This document shows positions 1-7,298 of a stretch of 12,104 nt of DNA, piece by piece. The stretch lies in contig DAOWEV010000075.1 of NCBI GenBank assembly GCA_030638325.1, forward strand, positions 1-12,104, read 5' to 3'. Numbering within the stretch: position 1 is the first letter of the stretch; each line of letters starts with the position of its first letter. Below the pieces are notes generated by a model. It was not told the origin of the DNA, searched no databases, and saw only the letters and a program-made list of their open reading frames with translations. Both the position numbers and the translations under genes were made by a program. The stretch comes from Bacteroidales bacterium. GTDB lineage: Bacteria > Bacteroidota > Bacteroidia > Bacteroidales > JAGOPY01.

Positions 1-160
1 AAGATAATTAAAATATTAAATCCGAAATCCTAATATCTAAATCCGAAACAATATCAAATATTCAAATTTTCAATTGTTTAAAACAGTTTATATCATTTGG
101 GTTTAATTCACTTGAATTTGTTTAGTGCTTAGGGTTTCGGATTTAGAATTTCTGCCAAAA
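1..160. repeat. AT-rich intergenic inverted-repeat element
   Basis: Gene-free AT-rich DNA. The 14-mer tctaaatccgaaac at 36-49 is repeated exactly in inverse orientation at 134-147 (gtttcggatttaga). A further related copy, aaatccgaaatcc, lies at about 18-30. The inner arms are loosely complementary: caaatattcaaatt on the left against cttgaatttgttt on the right. The wording (aaatccgaaa, gaatttgtttagtgctt, ggtttcggatttag) resembles, from memory, an interspersed noncoding repeat common in environmental bacterial genomes. That identity is not verified here. I see no open frame or mobile-element gene in it. Confidence 0.55.
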
Positions 161-232
161 AAAAACGAATATCAAAATTAAAATACCAATAACGCATGCC
201 GGGATCTGTTTACTCTTAATGCAGCTAACTCA

Positions 233-315
233 GACTTCGGACTTCCGACTTCGGACTTCCGACTCCTGACTTCTGACTCCTGACTCCTGACTTCTGACTC
301 CCGACTCCCAACTTC
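233..315. repeat. heptanucleotide tandem array (gactycn)
   Basis: Eleven consecutive 7-bp units run from 233 to 309: gacttcg, gacttcc, gacttcg, gacttcc, gactcct, gacttct, gactcct, gactcct, gacttct, gactccc, gactccc. A degenerate twelfth (aacttca) follows. Sub-families are ordered along the array: gacttcg/gacttcc alternate at the left, gactcct/gacttct in the middle, gactccc at the right. This is what slippage or unequal exchange would leave. It lies upstream of the promoter of the first gene and is not itself coding. Confidence 0.85.
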
Positions 316-352
316 AACACCCTTTTCTATCAGCCCATATTCATAAAATGAC

Positions 353-360
353 TATTTTTG
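353..360 (+). promoter_or_regulatory. Bacteroidota-type -7 promoter element
   Basis: TATTTTTG matches the Bacteroidota primary sigma -7 consensus TAnnTTTG exactly. It lies 24 bp before the ATG at 385, giving a short A-rich leader (aaaaagagaaaa). No good TTTG -33 box stands at the usual 19-21 bp spacing, so the call rests on the -7 box and its position. Confidence 0.45.
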
Positions 361-384
361 TAAACTAACTTTAAAAAGAGAAAA

Positions 385-981
385 ATGAAAACACTTAAAA
401 AATTATGGATCCTGCCTTTGTTGCTCCTGATTTCCTGCTCAGGCATCAAGGTATTATCGGACTATGACAAAACGGTTGATTTCACCAAATTCAAAACCTA
501 TTCGTATCATGGATGGGCCGACAACAGTGATAAGATAATGACTCCTTTTGATAAAGAACGCGTTGAACAAGCATTTGCGGATGAGTTTAACAAAAGAGGC
601 CTGAAGTATGTTAAAGAGAATGGAGATTTAATTGTCGTACTCCATATCGTAACAGAGCAGAAACAGCAAACTACGGCCAGTACAACATCAACAGGTGTTG
701 GTTATGGCGGATATGGTGGTTATGGCGGATATTATGGTTATGGCCCCGGCTGGGGATGGGGCGGCGGAATGGGTACTTCCACAACCACCTATAGTACCTA
801 TGACTATACCGTGGGAACATTGGTGGTAGATGTATATGATGCTGCTGCTAAAAAACTGATATGGGAGAGCTCAGGCTCCGGTACCATTGACGACAACCCG
901 CAAACAAGAGACAAGAACATACCAAAAGCTGTAGCTGCAATTATGCAGCCATATCCTGTGGCGCCTTTGGAAAAAAACTAA
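385..981 (+). CDS. DUF4136 domain lipoprotein with Gly/Tyr-rich insert
   Basis: This 198-residue protein is a predicted lipoprotein. The N-terminus has two lysine-rich residue pairs, a Leu-rich core, and a lipobox ending LLIS-Cys18, so it should be acylated and anchored in the envelope. The mature start, SDYDKTVDFTKFKTYSYHGW, is the typical opening of the DUF4136 family, where 'DF..YKTY.W' marks the first strand. The central VVLHIV strand (about 84-89) and TVGTLVVDVYDAAAKKLIWESS (about 142-163) also fit. Residues about 104-130 form an unusual Gly/Tyr/Trp-rich stretch (repeats of YGG) inserted between the strands. Function of the family is unknown. The start is fixed by the signal peptide and an A-rich leader after a good -7 box. 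The PorV/PorQ-like gene follows after 65 bp on the same strand and may be co-transcribed. Confidence is high for lipoprotein and good for the family. Confidence 0.85.
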   Translation: MKTLKKLWILPLLLLISCSGIKVLSDYDKTVDFTKFKTYSYHGWADNSDKIMTPFDKERVEQAFADEFNKRGLKYVKENGDLIVVLHIVTEQKQQTTASTTSTGVGYGGYGGYGGYYGYGPGWGWGGGMGTSTTTYSTYDYTVGTLVVDVYDAAAKKLIWESSGSGTIDDNPQTRDKNIPKAVAAIMQPYPVAPLEKN

Positions 982-1046
982 AAATCCTCTCATTTATACT
1001 ATTTTTACTCCTGCTTCGTTTTTGCATTACTACCTGTAGCATTTAA

Positions 1047-2126
1047 ATGAAGAAACTATTATTGATCATAGGCTTGACCATCACAGGGTTTTCACTATTT
1101 TCCCAGATTCCCAAGTACAGTAATGAATTTCTTGCTATTGGGGTAGGTGCACAGGCACTGGGAATGGGCAATGCCTATGTGGCCTTAACCGATGATGTTA
1201 CAGCGGGCTACTGGAACCCGGCCGGCCTCACGCAAATATCTTCTCCCTACCAGATCGGTTTGATGCACTCGGAATATTTTGCAGGCATTGCCAAATATGA
1301 TTACCTCTCCTTTGCCATGAAGCTGGATACGCTCAGTACAGCAGGCATTTCCTTGATCCGTTTTGGCATTGATGATATCCCAAATACTTTAAACCTTTAT
1401 GATAGTGATGGAAACATTGACTACGACAGGATCACAAAGTTCTCAGCCGCCGACTATGCCCTGCTTTTCCATTATGCACGAAGGATGAAAGTGCCGGGTT
1501 TGAGCATTGGAGGGAATGTGAAAATCATTTACAGACAGATCGGGAAATTTGCCAATGCCTATGGTTTTGGTTTTGACTTTGGAGTACAATACCGGGTTAA
1601 AAAATGGTATTTTGCAGACATGCTCAGGGATGTTACTTCTACTTTTAACGCCTGGACTTTTGATGTCACGGATGATATGAAGGAGATCTATGAAGCCACC
1701 GGAAATGAAATACCGGTAAATTCGCTGGAAATCACTATGCCCAGGCTCATTTTAGGTGGAGCAAGGGAGTTTAGGATCTCTAACAGCATCTCGTCAAGGC
1801 TTGAACTCGATCTGGATATGACTTTTGATGGAAAAAGAAATACGCTCCTCAAAACAAACTTCATAAGTATGGATCCCCGGCTGGGACTTGAATTTGATTA
1901 TAAGAAAATTGTCTTTATCAGGGGTGGGATTGGAAACTTTCAGCAGGAAGTTGACTTTGGAAATACAAAGTCTACAACCTTCCAGCCAAATTTTGGAATT
2001 GGTATCAGGATCAAAAAACTCGTTACCATTGATTATGCTTTGACTGATATCGGGAACACTTCCATCGCACTCTATTCAAATATCTTTTCAATACGGGTTG
2101 ACCTGGGCAACAAATCTCAACGGTAA
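1047..2126 (+). CDS. PorV/PorQ-family outer-membrane beta-barrel protein
   Basis: This 359-residue protein has a Sec signal peptide (MKKLLLIIGLTITGFSLFSQ, cleavage near 19/20, giving Gln at +1). The mature N-terminus is diagnostic for the PorV/PorQ (UPF0164, FadL-like) family: about residues 28-61 read FLAIGVGAQALGMGNAYVAL, then TDD, then YWNPAGL. The rest alternates in beta strands suitable for a barrel of roughly 14 strands. PorV-type proteins are outer-membrane parts of the type IX secretion system, but many paralogues exist in Bacteroidota and are annotated only as 'PorV/PorQ family'. No other por/gld gene is in the window, so a direct T9SS role is not shown. Alternatives are a FadL-like transporter or a barrel of unknown cargo. 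It follows the DUF4136 gene closely. Confidence 0.8.
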   Translation: MKKLLLIIGLTITGFSLFSQIPKYSNEFLAIGVGAQALGMGNAYVALTDDVTAGYWNPAGLTQISSPYQIGLMHSEYFAGIAKYDYLSFAMKLDTLSTAGISLIRFGIDDIPNTLNLYDSDGNIDYDRITKFSAADYALLFHYARRMKVPGLSIGGNVKIIYRQIGKFANAYGFGFDFGVQYRVKKWYFADMLRDVTSTFNAWTFDVTDDMKEIYEATGNEIPVNSLEITMPRLILGGAREFRISNSISSRLELDLDMTFDGKRNTLLKTNFISMDPRLGLEFDYKKIVFIRGGIGNFQQEVDFGNTKSTTFQPNFGIGIRIKKLVTIDYALTDIGNTSIALYSNIFSIRVDLGNKSQR

Positions 2127-2234
2127 ATACCGAACCCGGATAAACCGGAATTTTGAATTTTAAATTATAAATTCTTAATGTTTTACCAAAAAGTAACAAG
2201 CTATTTTTTTTAAGGTACTAATAATAAATCTCAA

Positions 2235-3071
2235 ATGTTACGTTTTGACCCATATCCTTATTCGCCGGAGGAATTGCAAGTCAGGGTAATGCAGGCTGAA
2301 ACAATATCTTCAGGCCGGGATAACAGAAAGGCCTTGCAAACGATATTGGAATGCATCGACCTGACCACCCTCGAAGGTTCTGACAATGCCCAAAAAGTTA
2401 TTGAGCTTTGTGAAAAGGCCTTGTCATTTATTGATAAAGAATCTAACATTCAGGGTGTTGCTGCAGTTTGTGTGTATCCAACATTAGTCAGAACAGCCAG
2501 CCTGGTATTGTCAGGGTCAGGCATAAAAGTGGCCTCTGTTGCCGGTGCATTTCCGAGCGGACAATCGTCATTAGAGGTGAAGCTTGAAGAAGTAAAATAT
2601 GCTATCAGGGAAGGGGCTGATGAGATTGATACAGTGATCAGTCGCGGGAAATTGCTGGCCGGTTCATACCAGGAAGTCTTTGATGAAATAGCCGCCATCA
2701 AAGAGATTTGTGGAAGCATCCATTTGAAAGTGATTTTGGAAACAGGTGAACTGAATGAAGTCTCAAATATTCGTAAAGCCAGTGAGCTGGCGATCAATGC
2801 GGGGGCTGACTTCATCAAGACTTCAACCGGGAAGATCGTGGTGGGCGCTACTCCGGAGGCCTTTCTTATCATGGCCGATACAGTAAAAGAATACCTCGAG
2901 AAAACAGGAAAATCCATTGGCCTGAAACCAGCCGGGGGTATCCGTACCCCGGAACAGGCATTGACTTATTATAATATAATTGAACAGGTATTGGGAAAAC
3001 AATGGCTGAATAAGGATTTTTTCAGGATTGGGGCTAGCAGCCTGGCCGACAATATCCTCCGGGTCTTGTAA
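2235..3071 (+). CDS. deoC: deoxyribose-phosphate aldolase
   Basis: DeoC reversibly cleaves 2-deoxy-D-ribose 5-phosphate to glyceraldehyde 3-phosphate and acetaldehyde, the last step of deoxynucleoside catabolism, in the cytoplasm. The 278-residue sequence follows the class I aldolase TIM barrel throughout. It shows IDLTTLEGSD (41-50), VCVYP (78-82), ADEIDTV with Asp132, LKVILETGEL (164-173), ADFIKTSTGK with Lys195, and GLKPAGGIRT with Lys231. Aligned by motif, Asp132, Lys195 and Lys231 correspond to E. coli Asp102, the Schiff-base Lys167 and Lys201, so it should be active. It has about 25 extra N-terminal residues and ends like the family (RIGASSL). No Shine-Dalgarno is seen before the ATG. 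No other deo gene is adjacent; it stands alone between a barrel gene and a small lipoprotein. Confidence 0.96.
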   Translation: MLRFDPYPYSPEELQVRVMQAETISSGRDNRKALQTILECIDLTTLEGSDNAQKVIELCEKALSFIDKESNIQGVAAVCVYPTLVRTASLVLSGSGIKVASVAGAFPSGQSSLEVKLEEVKYAIREGADEIDTVISRGKLLAGSYQEVFDEIAAIKEICGSIHLKVILETGELNEVSNIRKASELAINAGADFIKTSTGKIVVGATPEAFLIMADTVKEYLEKTGKSIGLKPAGGIRTPEQALTYYNIIEQVLGKQWLNKDFFRIGASSLADNILRVL

Positions 3072-3076
3072 CCCGG
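3059..3076 (+). terminator. stem-loop overlapping deoC stop
   Basis: CCGGGT, loop CTTGTA, ACCCGG forms a perfect 6-bp GC-rich stem whose loop and 3' arm contain the deoC TAA stop. No T-run follows directly (cgttgacaggttctt), so it is not a canonical intrinsic terminator. It may act as a weak terminator or 3'-end stabiliser. Confidence 0.3.
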
Positions 3077-3100
3077 CGTTGACAGGTTCTTAAAAAAAAT

Positions 3101-3128
3101 TGGAATGTTGGAATATTGGAATATTGGA
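3101..3128. repeat. 8-bp tandem repeat tggaatat
   Basis: Three and a half 8-bp units: tggaatgt, tggaatat, tggaatat, tgga. They fill part of the 98-bp gap between deoC and the small lipoprotein. The array contains an ATG at 3116 in frame with the downstream gene. This gives a misleading upstream start that should not be used. Confidence 0.75.
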
Positions 3129-3169
3129 TTCAAAGCCACTTTCTTAGACGGTGGATTTTTACTAATTTG

Positions 3170-3580
3170 ATGAAAACCCTGAAGTACCTCATATCCATTA
3201 TAATTCTTGTGTCTGCTTTGTTATCGGCAGGTTGTGAGGCAGATAAAGATAATCCTTTCCAGGATCCAAGGGATCAATTCCTGGGCATATGGAAAGTTGT
3301 GGAGAATTGCACTAGGCTTAATTACAATGTCAATATTTCTTATGATCCCCAGAACAGCGCACAGGTACTGATTGAAAATTTTGGCAACCCCGGCAACAAT
3401 TACCCCCCGGCGATTGCCCTGGTGGCTGGAAACAAGATCTATGTGAACAGTCAGACCATCGGAGATAACTGGGTGGTTGGCGGCGATGGTATACTCATTG
3501 AAGCAGGACGTGTGGAGTGGGATTATAATCTCGAAGTCAGTGGCACGTTGCATGTTTGCACTGCAGTGTATACCAAATAG
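3170..3580 (+). CDS. small lipoprotein, lipocalin-like, unknown function
   Basis: A 136-residue protein with a clear lipoprotein signal: MKTLKYLISIIILVSALLSAGC, lipobox LSAG-Cys22. The ATG at 3170 is preferred to the in-frame ATG at 3116, which would put 18 extra residues before the signal peptide and lies inside a tandem repeat. The mature part opens with a short DKDNPFQDPRD linker, then FLGIWKVVENC and alternating hydrophobic strands (VNISYD, QVLIENFG, IALVAGNKIYVNSQ, WVVGGDGILI, VEWDYNLEVSG). This resembles the small beta-barrel or lipocalin-like lipoproteins common in Bacteroidota. Cys47 and Cys130 could pair as a disulfide (inference). I do not recognise a precise family. Its end lies 13 bp from the convergent DUF4296 gene. 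Confidence 0.75.
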   Translation: MKTLKYLISIIILVSALLSAGCEADKDNPFQDPRDQFLGIWKVVENCTRLNYNVNISYDPQNSAQVLIENFGNPGNNYPPAIALVAGNKIYVNSQTIGDNWVVGGDGILIEAGRVEWDYNLEVSGTLHVCTAVYTK

Positions 3581-3593
3581 ATAAAATTTTGTC

Positions 3594-3953
3594 TCATTCA
3601 AGCATAATTTCGCTCTCTTTCTTATTCAGGTTGGTGATCATGTCTTCATAGATATTGTCCATTAATTCAATATGGTAGGAATAATACCTGATACTTTCAT
3701 AAAAATCTTCCCTGCTTGTCTGGTGTTTTTCCAGTATTATAACAAAGTACTCATTTGATATAATCTTTACATCTTCATTATGGTGTTGCTCTACACCCAC
3801 AACTCCTTCTAACAATTGGATGTCGGTAAGCAGGGCGGTCATTTTATCAGCAGGAATGACTTTATCCATATCAAATGACTCTTCCATAGCTGCATCATGA
3901 TAGCAGGAGTAAAAAAGAAACAACGGCAGGATTAAACGAAATAGATTCTTCAT
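3594..3953 (-). CDS. DUF4296 domain lipoprotein
   Basis: A 119-residue predicted lipoprotein: MKNLFRLILPLFLFYSC with lipobox LFYS-Cys17. The mature part is helical and shows the DUF4296 pattern: a 'DKVIPADKMTALLTDIQLLEG' helix (about 30-50), EYFVIILEKHQTSREDFYESIRYYS (about 68-92), and a last helix DNIYEDMITNLNKKESE. The function of DUF4296 is unknown; it is a Bacteroidota-restricted envelope family. Its ATG shares one base with the recQ stop (TAATG at 3951-3955), so its translation is probably coupled to recQ on one mRNA. An envelope lipoprotein trailing a DNA helicase probably reflects operon packing rather than shared function. Its stop nearly meets the small lipoprotein gene on the other strand. 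Confidence 0.85.
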   Translation of the reverse strand: MKNLFRLILPLFLFYSCYHDAAMEESFDMDKVIPADKMTALLTDIQLLEGVVGVEQHHNEDVKIISNEYFVIILEKHQTSREDFYESIRYYSYHIELMDNIYEDMITNLNKKESEIMLE

Positions 3954-6148
3954 TAGTTACCTACTTCAGACATAAATTTAATGCGCATCAACCTGATCTC
4001 TTCTTCAGTAAATTCATCTTCTCCAAGCTCCGACAATGCTTCGTAAATGGAATCTGATTCAGCTTCATGGAAATAATCATAGATCTCTTCCTGGTGGTAC
4101 TCATCAACATATTCACTGATATAATAATTGATGTCAATTTTGGTTCCTGAAGCCACAACCCGCTCGATTTCACCCAGCAGTTCCTTAACCGTCATGTTTT
4201 TAGACATCGCTATATCTTCAAGGGCCAGCTTCCGGTCGATATTACGTATGATATAAACTTTCAGCCCGGATTTATTAATCACCGACTTGACTATCATATC
4301 ATTAGGCCTGATGATTTCATTTTCCTCAACATATTGTTTTATCAGTTTCAGGAATGGGGTTCCATATTTCTGGGCTTTTCCCGCTCCCACGCCAGTGATC
4401 TGCAGCAGTTCTTCTTCTGTAACAGGATACTGAATGGCCATATCTTCCAGTGACGGATCCTGGAAAATAACAAATGGTGGCAGGCTTTCTTTCCGGGAGA
4501 TATCTTTTCTCAAGTCTTTCAATAATGAAAACAAGATGTTATCCGCAGTACTTATCTTATGCGCTCCCTCCATAATATCCTCGTCTTCAGGATTTTCATA
4601 ATCATGGTCCTGGACAAGCATGATGGAGTACGGATTTGCCAGGAATTTCTGGCCGGCTTCACTGACTTTCAACAAGCCGTAATTCTCAATATCTTTTATC
4701 AGTAATTGGGAGATCAAAGACTGCCTGATCACTGCATTCCAGAATTTTTCATCTTCATCTGCACCTTTGCCAAATACCTCAATGGTATTATGTTTGTATG
4801 ATTTGATGGTAGTTGAATTTTTCCCGATCAGGATATGGATCATATGCTTGGCTTTGAATTGCTGCTTAACGGCAAGAACTGCTTCAATAGCCAGTTTTAT
4901 AAATTCTTTGCCCTCAAATTTTGTCTTGGGATGCAGACAATTATCACATGATCCGCAATTGTCATTTGTGTATTCTTCTCCAAAATAGTGAAGAAGAAGC
5001 TTGTGCCGGCAAACAGAGGATTCAGCGTATGCTATGGTTTCCTGGAGCAGCTCCTTGGCAATTTCCTGTTCTGCCACAGGCTTCCCTTTCATAAATTTTT
5101 CCAGCTTTAAGATATCATCGTAGCTGTAAAAGCAAATACAATTTCCTTCTCCATCATCCCTGCCTGCTCTTCCGGTTTCCTGGTAATAGCTCTCAAGGCT
5201 TTTCGGAATATCGTGATGGATCACAAAACGAATATCCGGCTTATCGATGCCCATTCCAAATGCAATGGTAGCAACAATAACATCGACATCTTCCATCAGG
5301 AATTTATCCTGATTGTCTTTACGGGTGGTTGAATCCAGTCCTGCATGATAAGGCAAGGCTTTAATGCCGTTAACAACCAGCGTTGCAGCCATTTCTTCAA
5401 CTTTCTTACGGCTCAGGCAATAAACAATTCCGGATTTCCCCTGATTGGTTTTTATATATTTAATGACGTCCTTAATTACATTCTTGGTTTTTGGCCTGAC
5501 CTCATAATAAAGGTTTGGCCTGTCGAAAGAAGACATAAATACAACAGAATTTGGGATATTCAGGTTCTTGATAATATCCTGTTGTACTTTAGGCGTGGCC
5601 GTTGCAGTGAGAGCAATCACTGGTACATCCTGGCCAATGGTTTCGATGATGGGCCTGATACGGCGATATTCAGGCCTGAAGTCGTGACCCCATTCCGAGA
5701 TGCAGTGAGCCTCATCAATGGCGTAAAAAGAAATATTGATACCGCGTAAAAACTCAATGTTTTCCTCTTTGGTCAATGATTCAGGAGCTACATATAATAA
5801 TTTTGTGTTGCCCTGGAGCAGGTCTTTTTTAACCTGGCGGATTTCTGCCTTGCTGAGTGATGAATTCATGAAATGAGCTACACCTTGCTCAGCACCATAA
5901 TTCCTGATGCTATCTACCTGGTTTTTCATCAGGGCGATCAGGGGTGATATGATGATTGCCGTTCCCTGACACATCAGGGCGGGTAGTTGGTAACACATGG
6001 ATTTTCCACCTCCTGTAGGCATAATTACAAAAGTGTCTTTGCCTGAAAGTAAATGTTTGATGATGGGTTCCTGAATTCCCTTAAAACTGTCAAACCCAAA
6101 AACAGTTTTTAATACATCTTGTAAAGCGAGTCCTTCCTTAACTAACAT
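3953..6148 (-). CDS. recQ: ATP-dependent DNA helicase RecQ with C-terminal extension
   Basis: A 3'-5' superfamily 2 DNA helicase acting in recombination and fork repair. The 731 residues contain the Q-motif region (FGFDSFKGIQEPII, 17-30), Walker A PTGGGKS (44-50), DEAH box (145-148) followed by the RecQ aromatic loop (EWGHDFRPEYRRI), motif III ALTATAT (179-185), motif V ATIAFGMGIDKPD (293-305) and motif VI QETGRAGRD (323-331). The RecQ-Ct zinc site has Cys380, Cys398, Cys401 and Cys404, then a winged helix. An HRDC domain lies at about 536-610 with ITGVGAGKAQKYG. E. coli RecQ is about 610 residues; the extra ~120 C-terminal residues look like a second helix-turn-helix (LALEDIAMSKNMTVKELLGEIE) with an acidic tail, as in many Bacteroidota RecQs. 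An AGAGG stretch precedes the ATG. It is divergent from kdsD and coupled to the DUF4296 gene. Confidence 0.97.
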   Translation of the reverse strand: MLVKEGLALQDVLKTVFGFDSFKGIQEPIIKHLLSGKDTFVIMPTGGGKSMCYQLPALMCQGTAIIISPLIALMKNQVDSIRNYGAEQGVAHFMNSSLSKAEIRQVKKDLLQGNTKLLYVAPESLTKEENIEFLRGINISFYAIDEAHCISEWGHDFRPEYRRIRPIIETIGQDVPVIALTATATPKVQQDIIKNLNIPNSVVFMSSFDRPNLYYEVRPKTKNVIKDVIKYIKTNQGKSGIVYCLSRKKVEEMAATLVVNGIKALPYHAGLDSTTRKDNQDKFLMEDVDVIVATIAFGMGIDKPDIRFVIHHDIPKSLESYYQETGRAGRDDGEGNCICFYSYDDILKLEKFMKGKPVAEQEIAKELLQETIAYAESSVCRHKLLLHYFGEEYTNDNCGSCDNCLHPKTKFEGKEFIKLAIEAVLAVKQQFKAKHMIHILIGKNSTTIKSYKHNTIEVFGKGADEDEKFWNAVIRQSLISQLLIKDIENYGLLKVSEAGQKFLANPYSIMLVQDHDYENPEDEDIMEGAHKISTADNILFSLLKDLRKDISRKESLPPFVIFQDPSLEDMAIQYPVTEEELLQITGVGAGKAQKYGTPFLKLIKQYVEENEIIRPNDMIVKSVINKSGLKVYIIRNIDRKLALEDIAMSKNMTVKELLGEIERVVASGTKIDINYYISEYVDEYHQEEIYDYFHEAESDSIYEALSELGEDEFTEEEIRLMRIKFMSEVGN

Positions 6149-6332
6149 GTCCTCTTCTGCTAATTTTCAATATCTTTGTATAAGTTATAGTTTTTTACTG
6201 TTGATGAATAATTATCAATCAGATAATATAAAATTAATAAATAAAAATTGAAAAATCCAAAGAAAATGCATTTTGTATTAAAATAATTTTCATTTATTAA
6301 ATTGAAAGAATGTAAATATAAACAAAATTGTT
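6149..6332. promoter_or_regulatory. AT-rich divergent recQ/kdsD intergenic region
   Basis: These 184 bp must hold promoters for recQ (leftward) and kdsD (rightward). On the plus strand TATCTTTG at 6171-6178 matches TAnnTTTG exactly, but it would give kdsD a leader of about 150 bases. A weaker pair closer in is TTTTG (6271-6275) with TTAAATTG (6297-6304), 21 bp apart. On the minus strand I see no convincing -7 box for recQ. A TTGAT...ATCAA dyad lies at 6201-6218. The promoter assignment is tentative. Confidence 0.4.
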
Positions 6333-7298
6333 TTGAAAACCAAAGAAGAAATAAAAAAAATTGCATTAAGAACAATTCAGAATGAGTTAAATGCAGTTAG
6401 GAACCTTAGCAATTTCATCAATGATGACTTTGTTGATGTTATTGAATTGATATATTACTCGAAAGGCCGGACTATTATTACCGGCATTGGCAAAAGTGCC
6501 AATATAGGCCAAAAGATCGCCTCTACCATGAATTCCACGGGTACACCTGCCATTTTTATGTATGCGGCAGATGCTATCCATGGTGATCTCGGGATCATAC
6601 AGCAAAATGATGTTCTTATTTGTATCTCGAAAAGCGGGGAGACACCTGAAATAAAGGTGTTGGTACCATTATTGAAACAACGTGGAAGTAAACTGGTAGC
6701 CATGGTTGGAAATATAAACTCTTACCTTGCTGCACAAGCCGATTATATTCTGAATACTTCAGTCCCAAAGGAAGCCTGTCCGAATAACCTGGCCCCAACA
6801 AGCAGTACAACGGCTCAACTGGTTATGGGTGATGCGCTTGCTGTTGCGTTACTTGAGTATCGTGGATTCACACCAGGTGATTTTGCCAAATTACACCCCG
6901 GGGGTGCACTTGGTAAACAACTTTATTTGCGTGTCTCAGACCTGTATATAAAAAATGAGAAACCTGAAGTAAGTTATACGGCAGACATTCGTACTGTTAT
7001 AGTCGAAATATCCTCAAAAATGCTTGGCGCAACAGCCGTTATAAGGAATGATAAACTGGTTGGGATCATCACTGATGGAGACCTCCGGCGCATGTTGGAA
7101 AAAGATCTGGATATAAGCGATTTTATGGCCAAAGATATTATGACTGCCAATCCCAGGACCATTGAGGCTGGTACACTTGTAGTAGATGCTCTTAATCTGA
7201 TGAGAAAGAATAATATCACACAATTACCGGTTGTTGATAATGGTTTGTATGTAGGAGTGATCCACTTGCATGATATCCTGAAGGAGGGTATCTTATAA
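6333..7298 (+). CDS. kdsD: arabinose-5-phosphate isomerase (KpsF/GutQ family)
   Basis: Interconverts D-ribulose 5-phosphate and D-arabinose 5-phosphate, the first committed step toward KDO of the LPS inner core, in the cytoplasm. The 321 residues (E. coli KdsD: 328) comprise a SIS domain (about 35-200) and two CBS domains (about 205-260 and 268-320). Visible motifs are TGIGKSANIG with Lys54, ISKSGETPE with Glu106, PKEACPNNLAPTSSTTA with Glu147, and KLHPGGALG with His188. These sit at a constant offset of five from Lys59, Glu111, Glu152 and His193, which I recall as important in E. coli KdsD. The start appears to be TTG at 6333. The frame stays open upstream to 6306 but offers no ATG/GTG start giving a better fit, and the next ATG (Met66) is inside the SIS domain. 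It heads the plus-strand run to lptB. Confidence 0.93.
   Translation: MKTKEEIKKIALRTIQNELNAVRNLSNFINDDFVDVIELIYYSKGRTIITGIGKSANIGQKIASTMNSTGTPAIFMYAADAIHGDLGIIQQNDVLICISKSGETPEIKVLVPLLKQRGSKLVAMVGNINSYLAAQADYILNTSVPKEACPNNLAPTSSTTAQLVMGDALAVALLEYRGFTPGDFAKLHPGGALGKQLYLRVSDLYIKNEKPEVSYTADIRTVIVEISSKMLGATAVIRNDKLVGIITDGDLRRMLEKDLDISDFMAKDIMTANPRTIEAGTLVVDALNLMRKNNITQLPVVDNGLYVGVIHLHDILKEGIL

Noticed and set aside
1000..1007. Promoter before the PorV/PorQ-like gene
   Set aside because: TATTTTTA lacks the final G of the -7 box and has no -33 partner; read-through from the DUF4136 gene is as likely.
2121..2160. Intrinsic terminator after the PorV/PorQ-like gene
   Set aside because: CGGTaaatACCG and CCGGataaaCCGG are 4-5 bp stems with only a short aatttt after them; too weak to call.
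2202..2209. Promoter before deoC
   Set aside because: TATTTTTT matches only part of TAnnTTTG and lies in a T-run; not separable from chance.
2450..2917. 155-residue frame antisense to deoC
   Set aside because: A shadow of a strongly conserved gene; no family features.
3116..3169. Upstream in-frame ATG extending the small lipoprotein to 154 residues
   Set aside because: It lies in a tandem 8-mer array and would place 18 residues in front of a clear lipoprotein signal peptide. ATG at 3170 is the sensible start.
6160..6375. Minus-strand 71-residue hydrophobic frame in the recQ/kdsD gap
   Set aside because: Rich in Phe/Leu/Tyr only because the DNA is A/T rich; it overlaps the kdsD start and has no recognisable domain or start signal.
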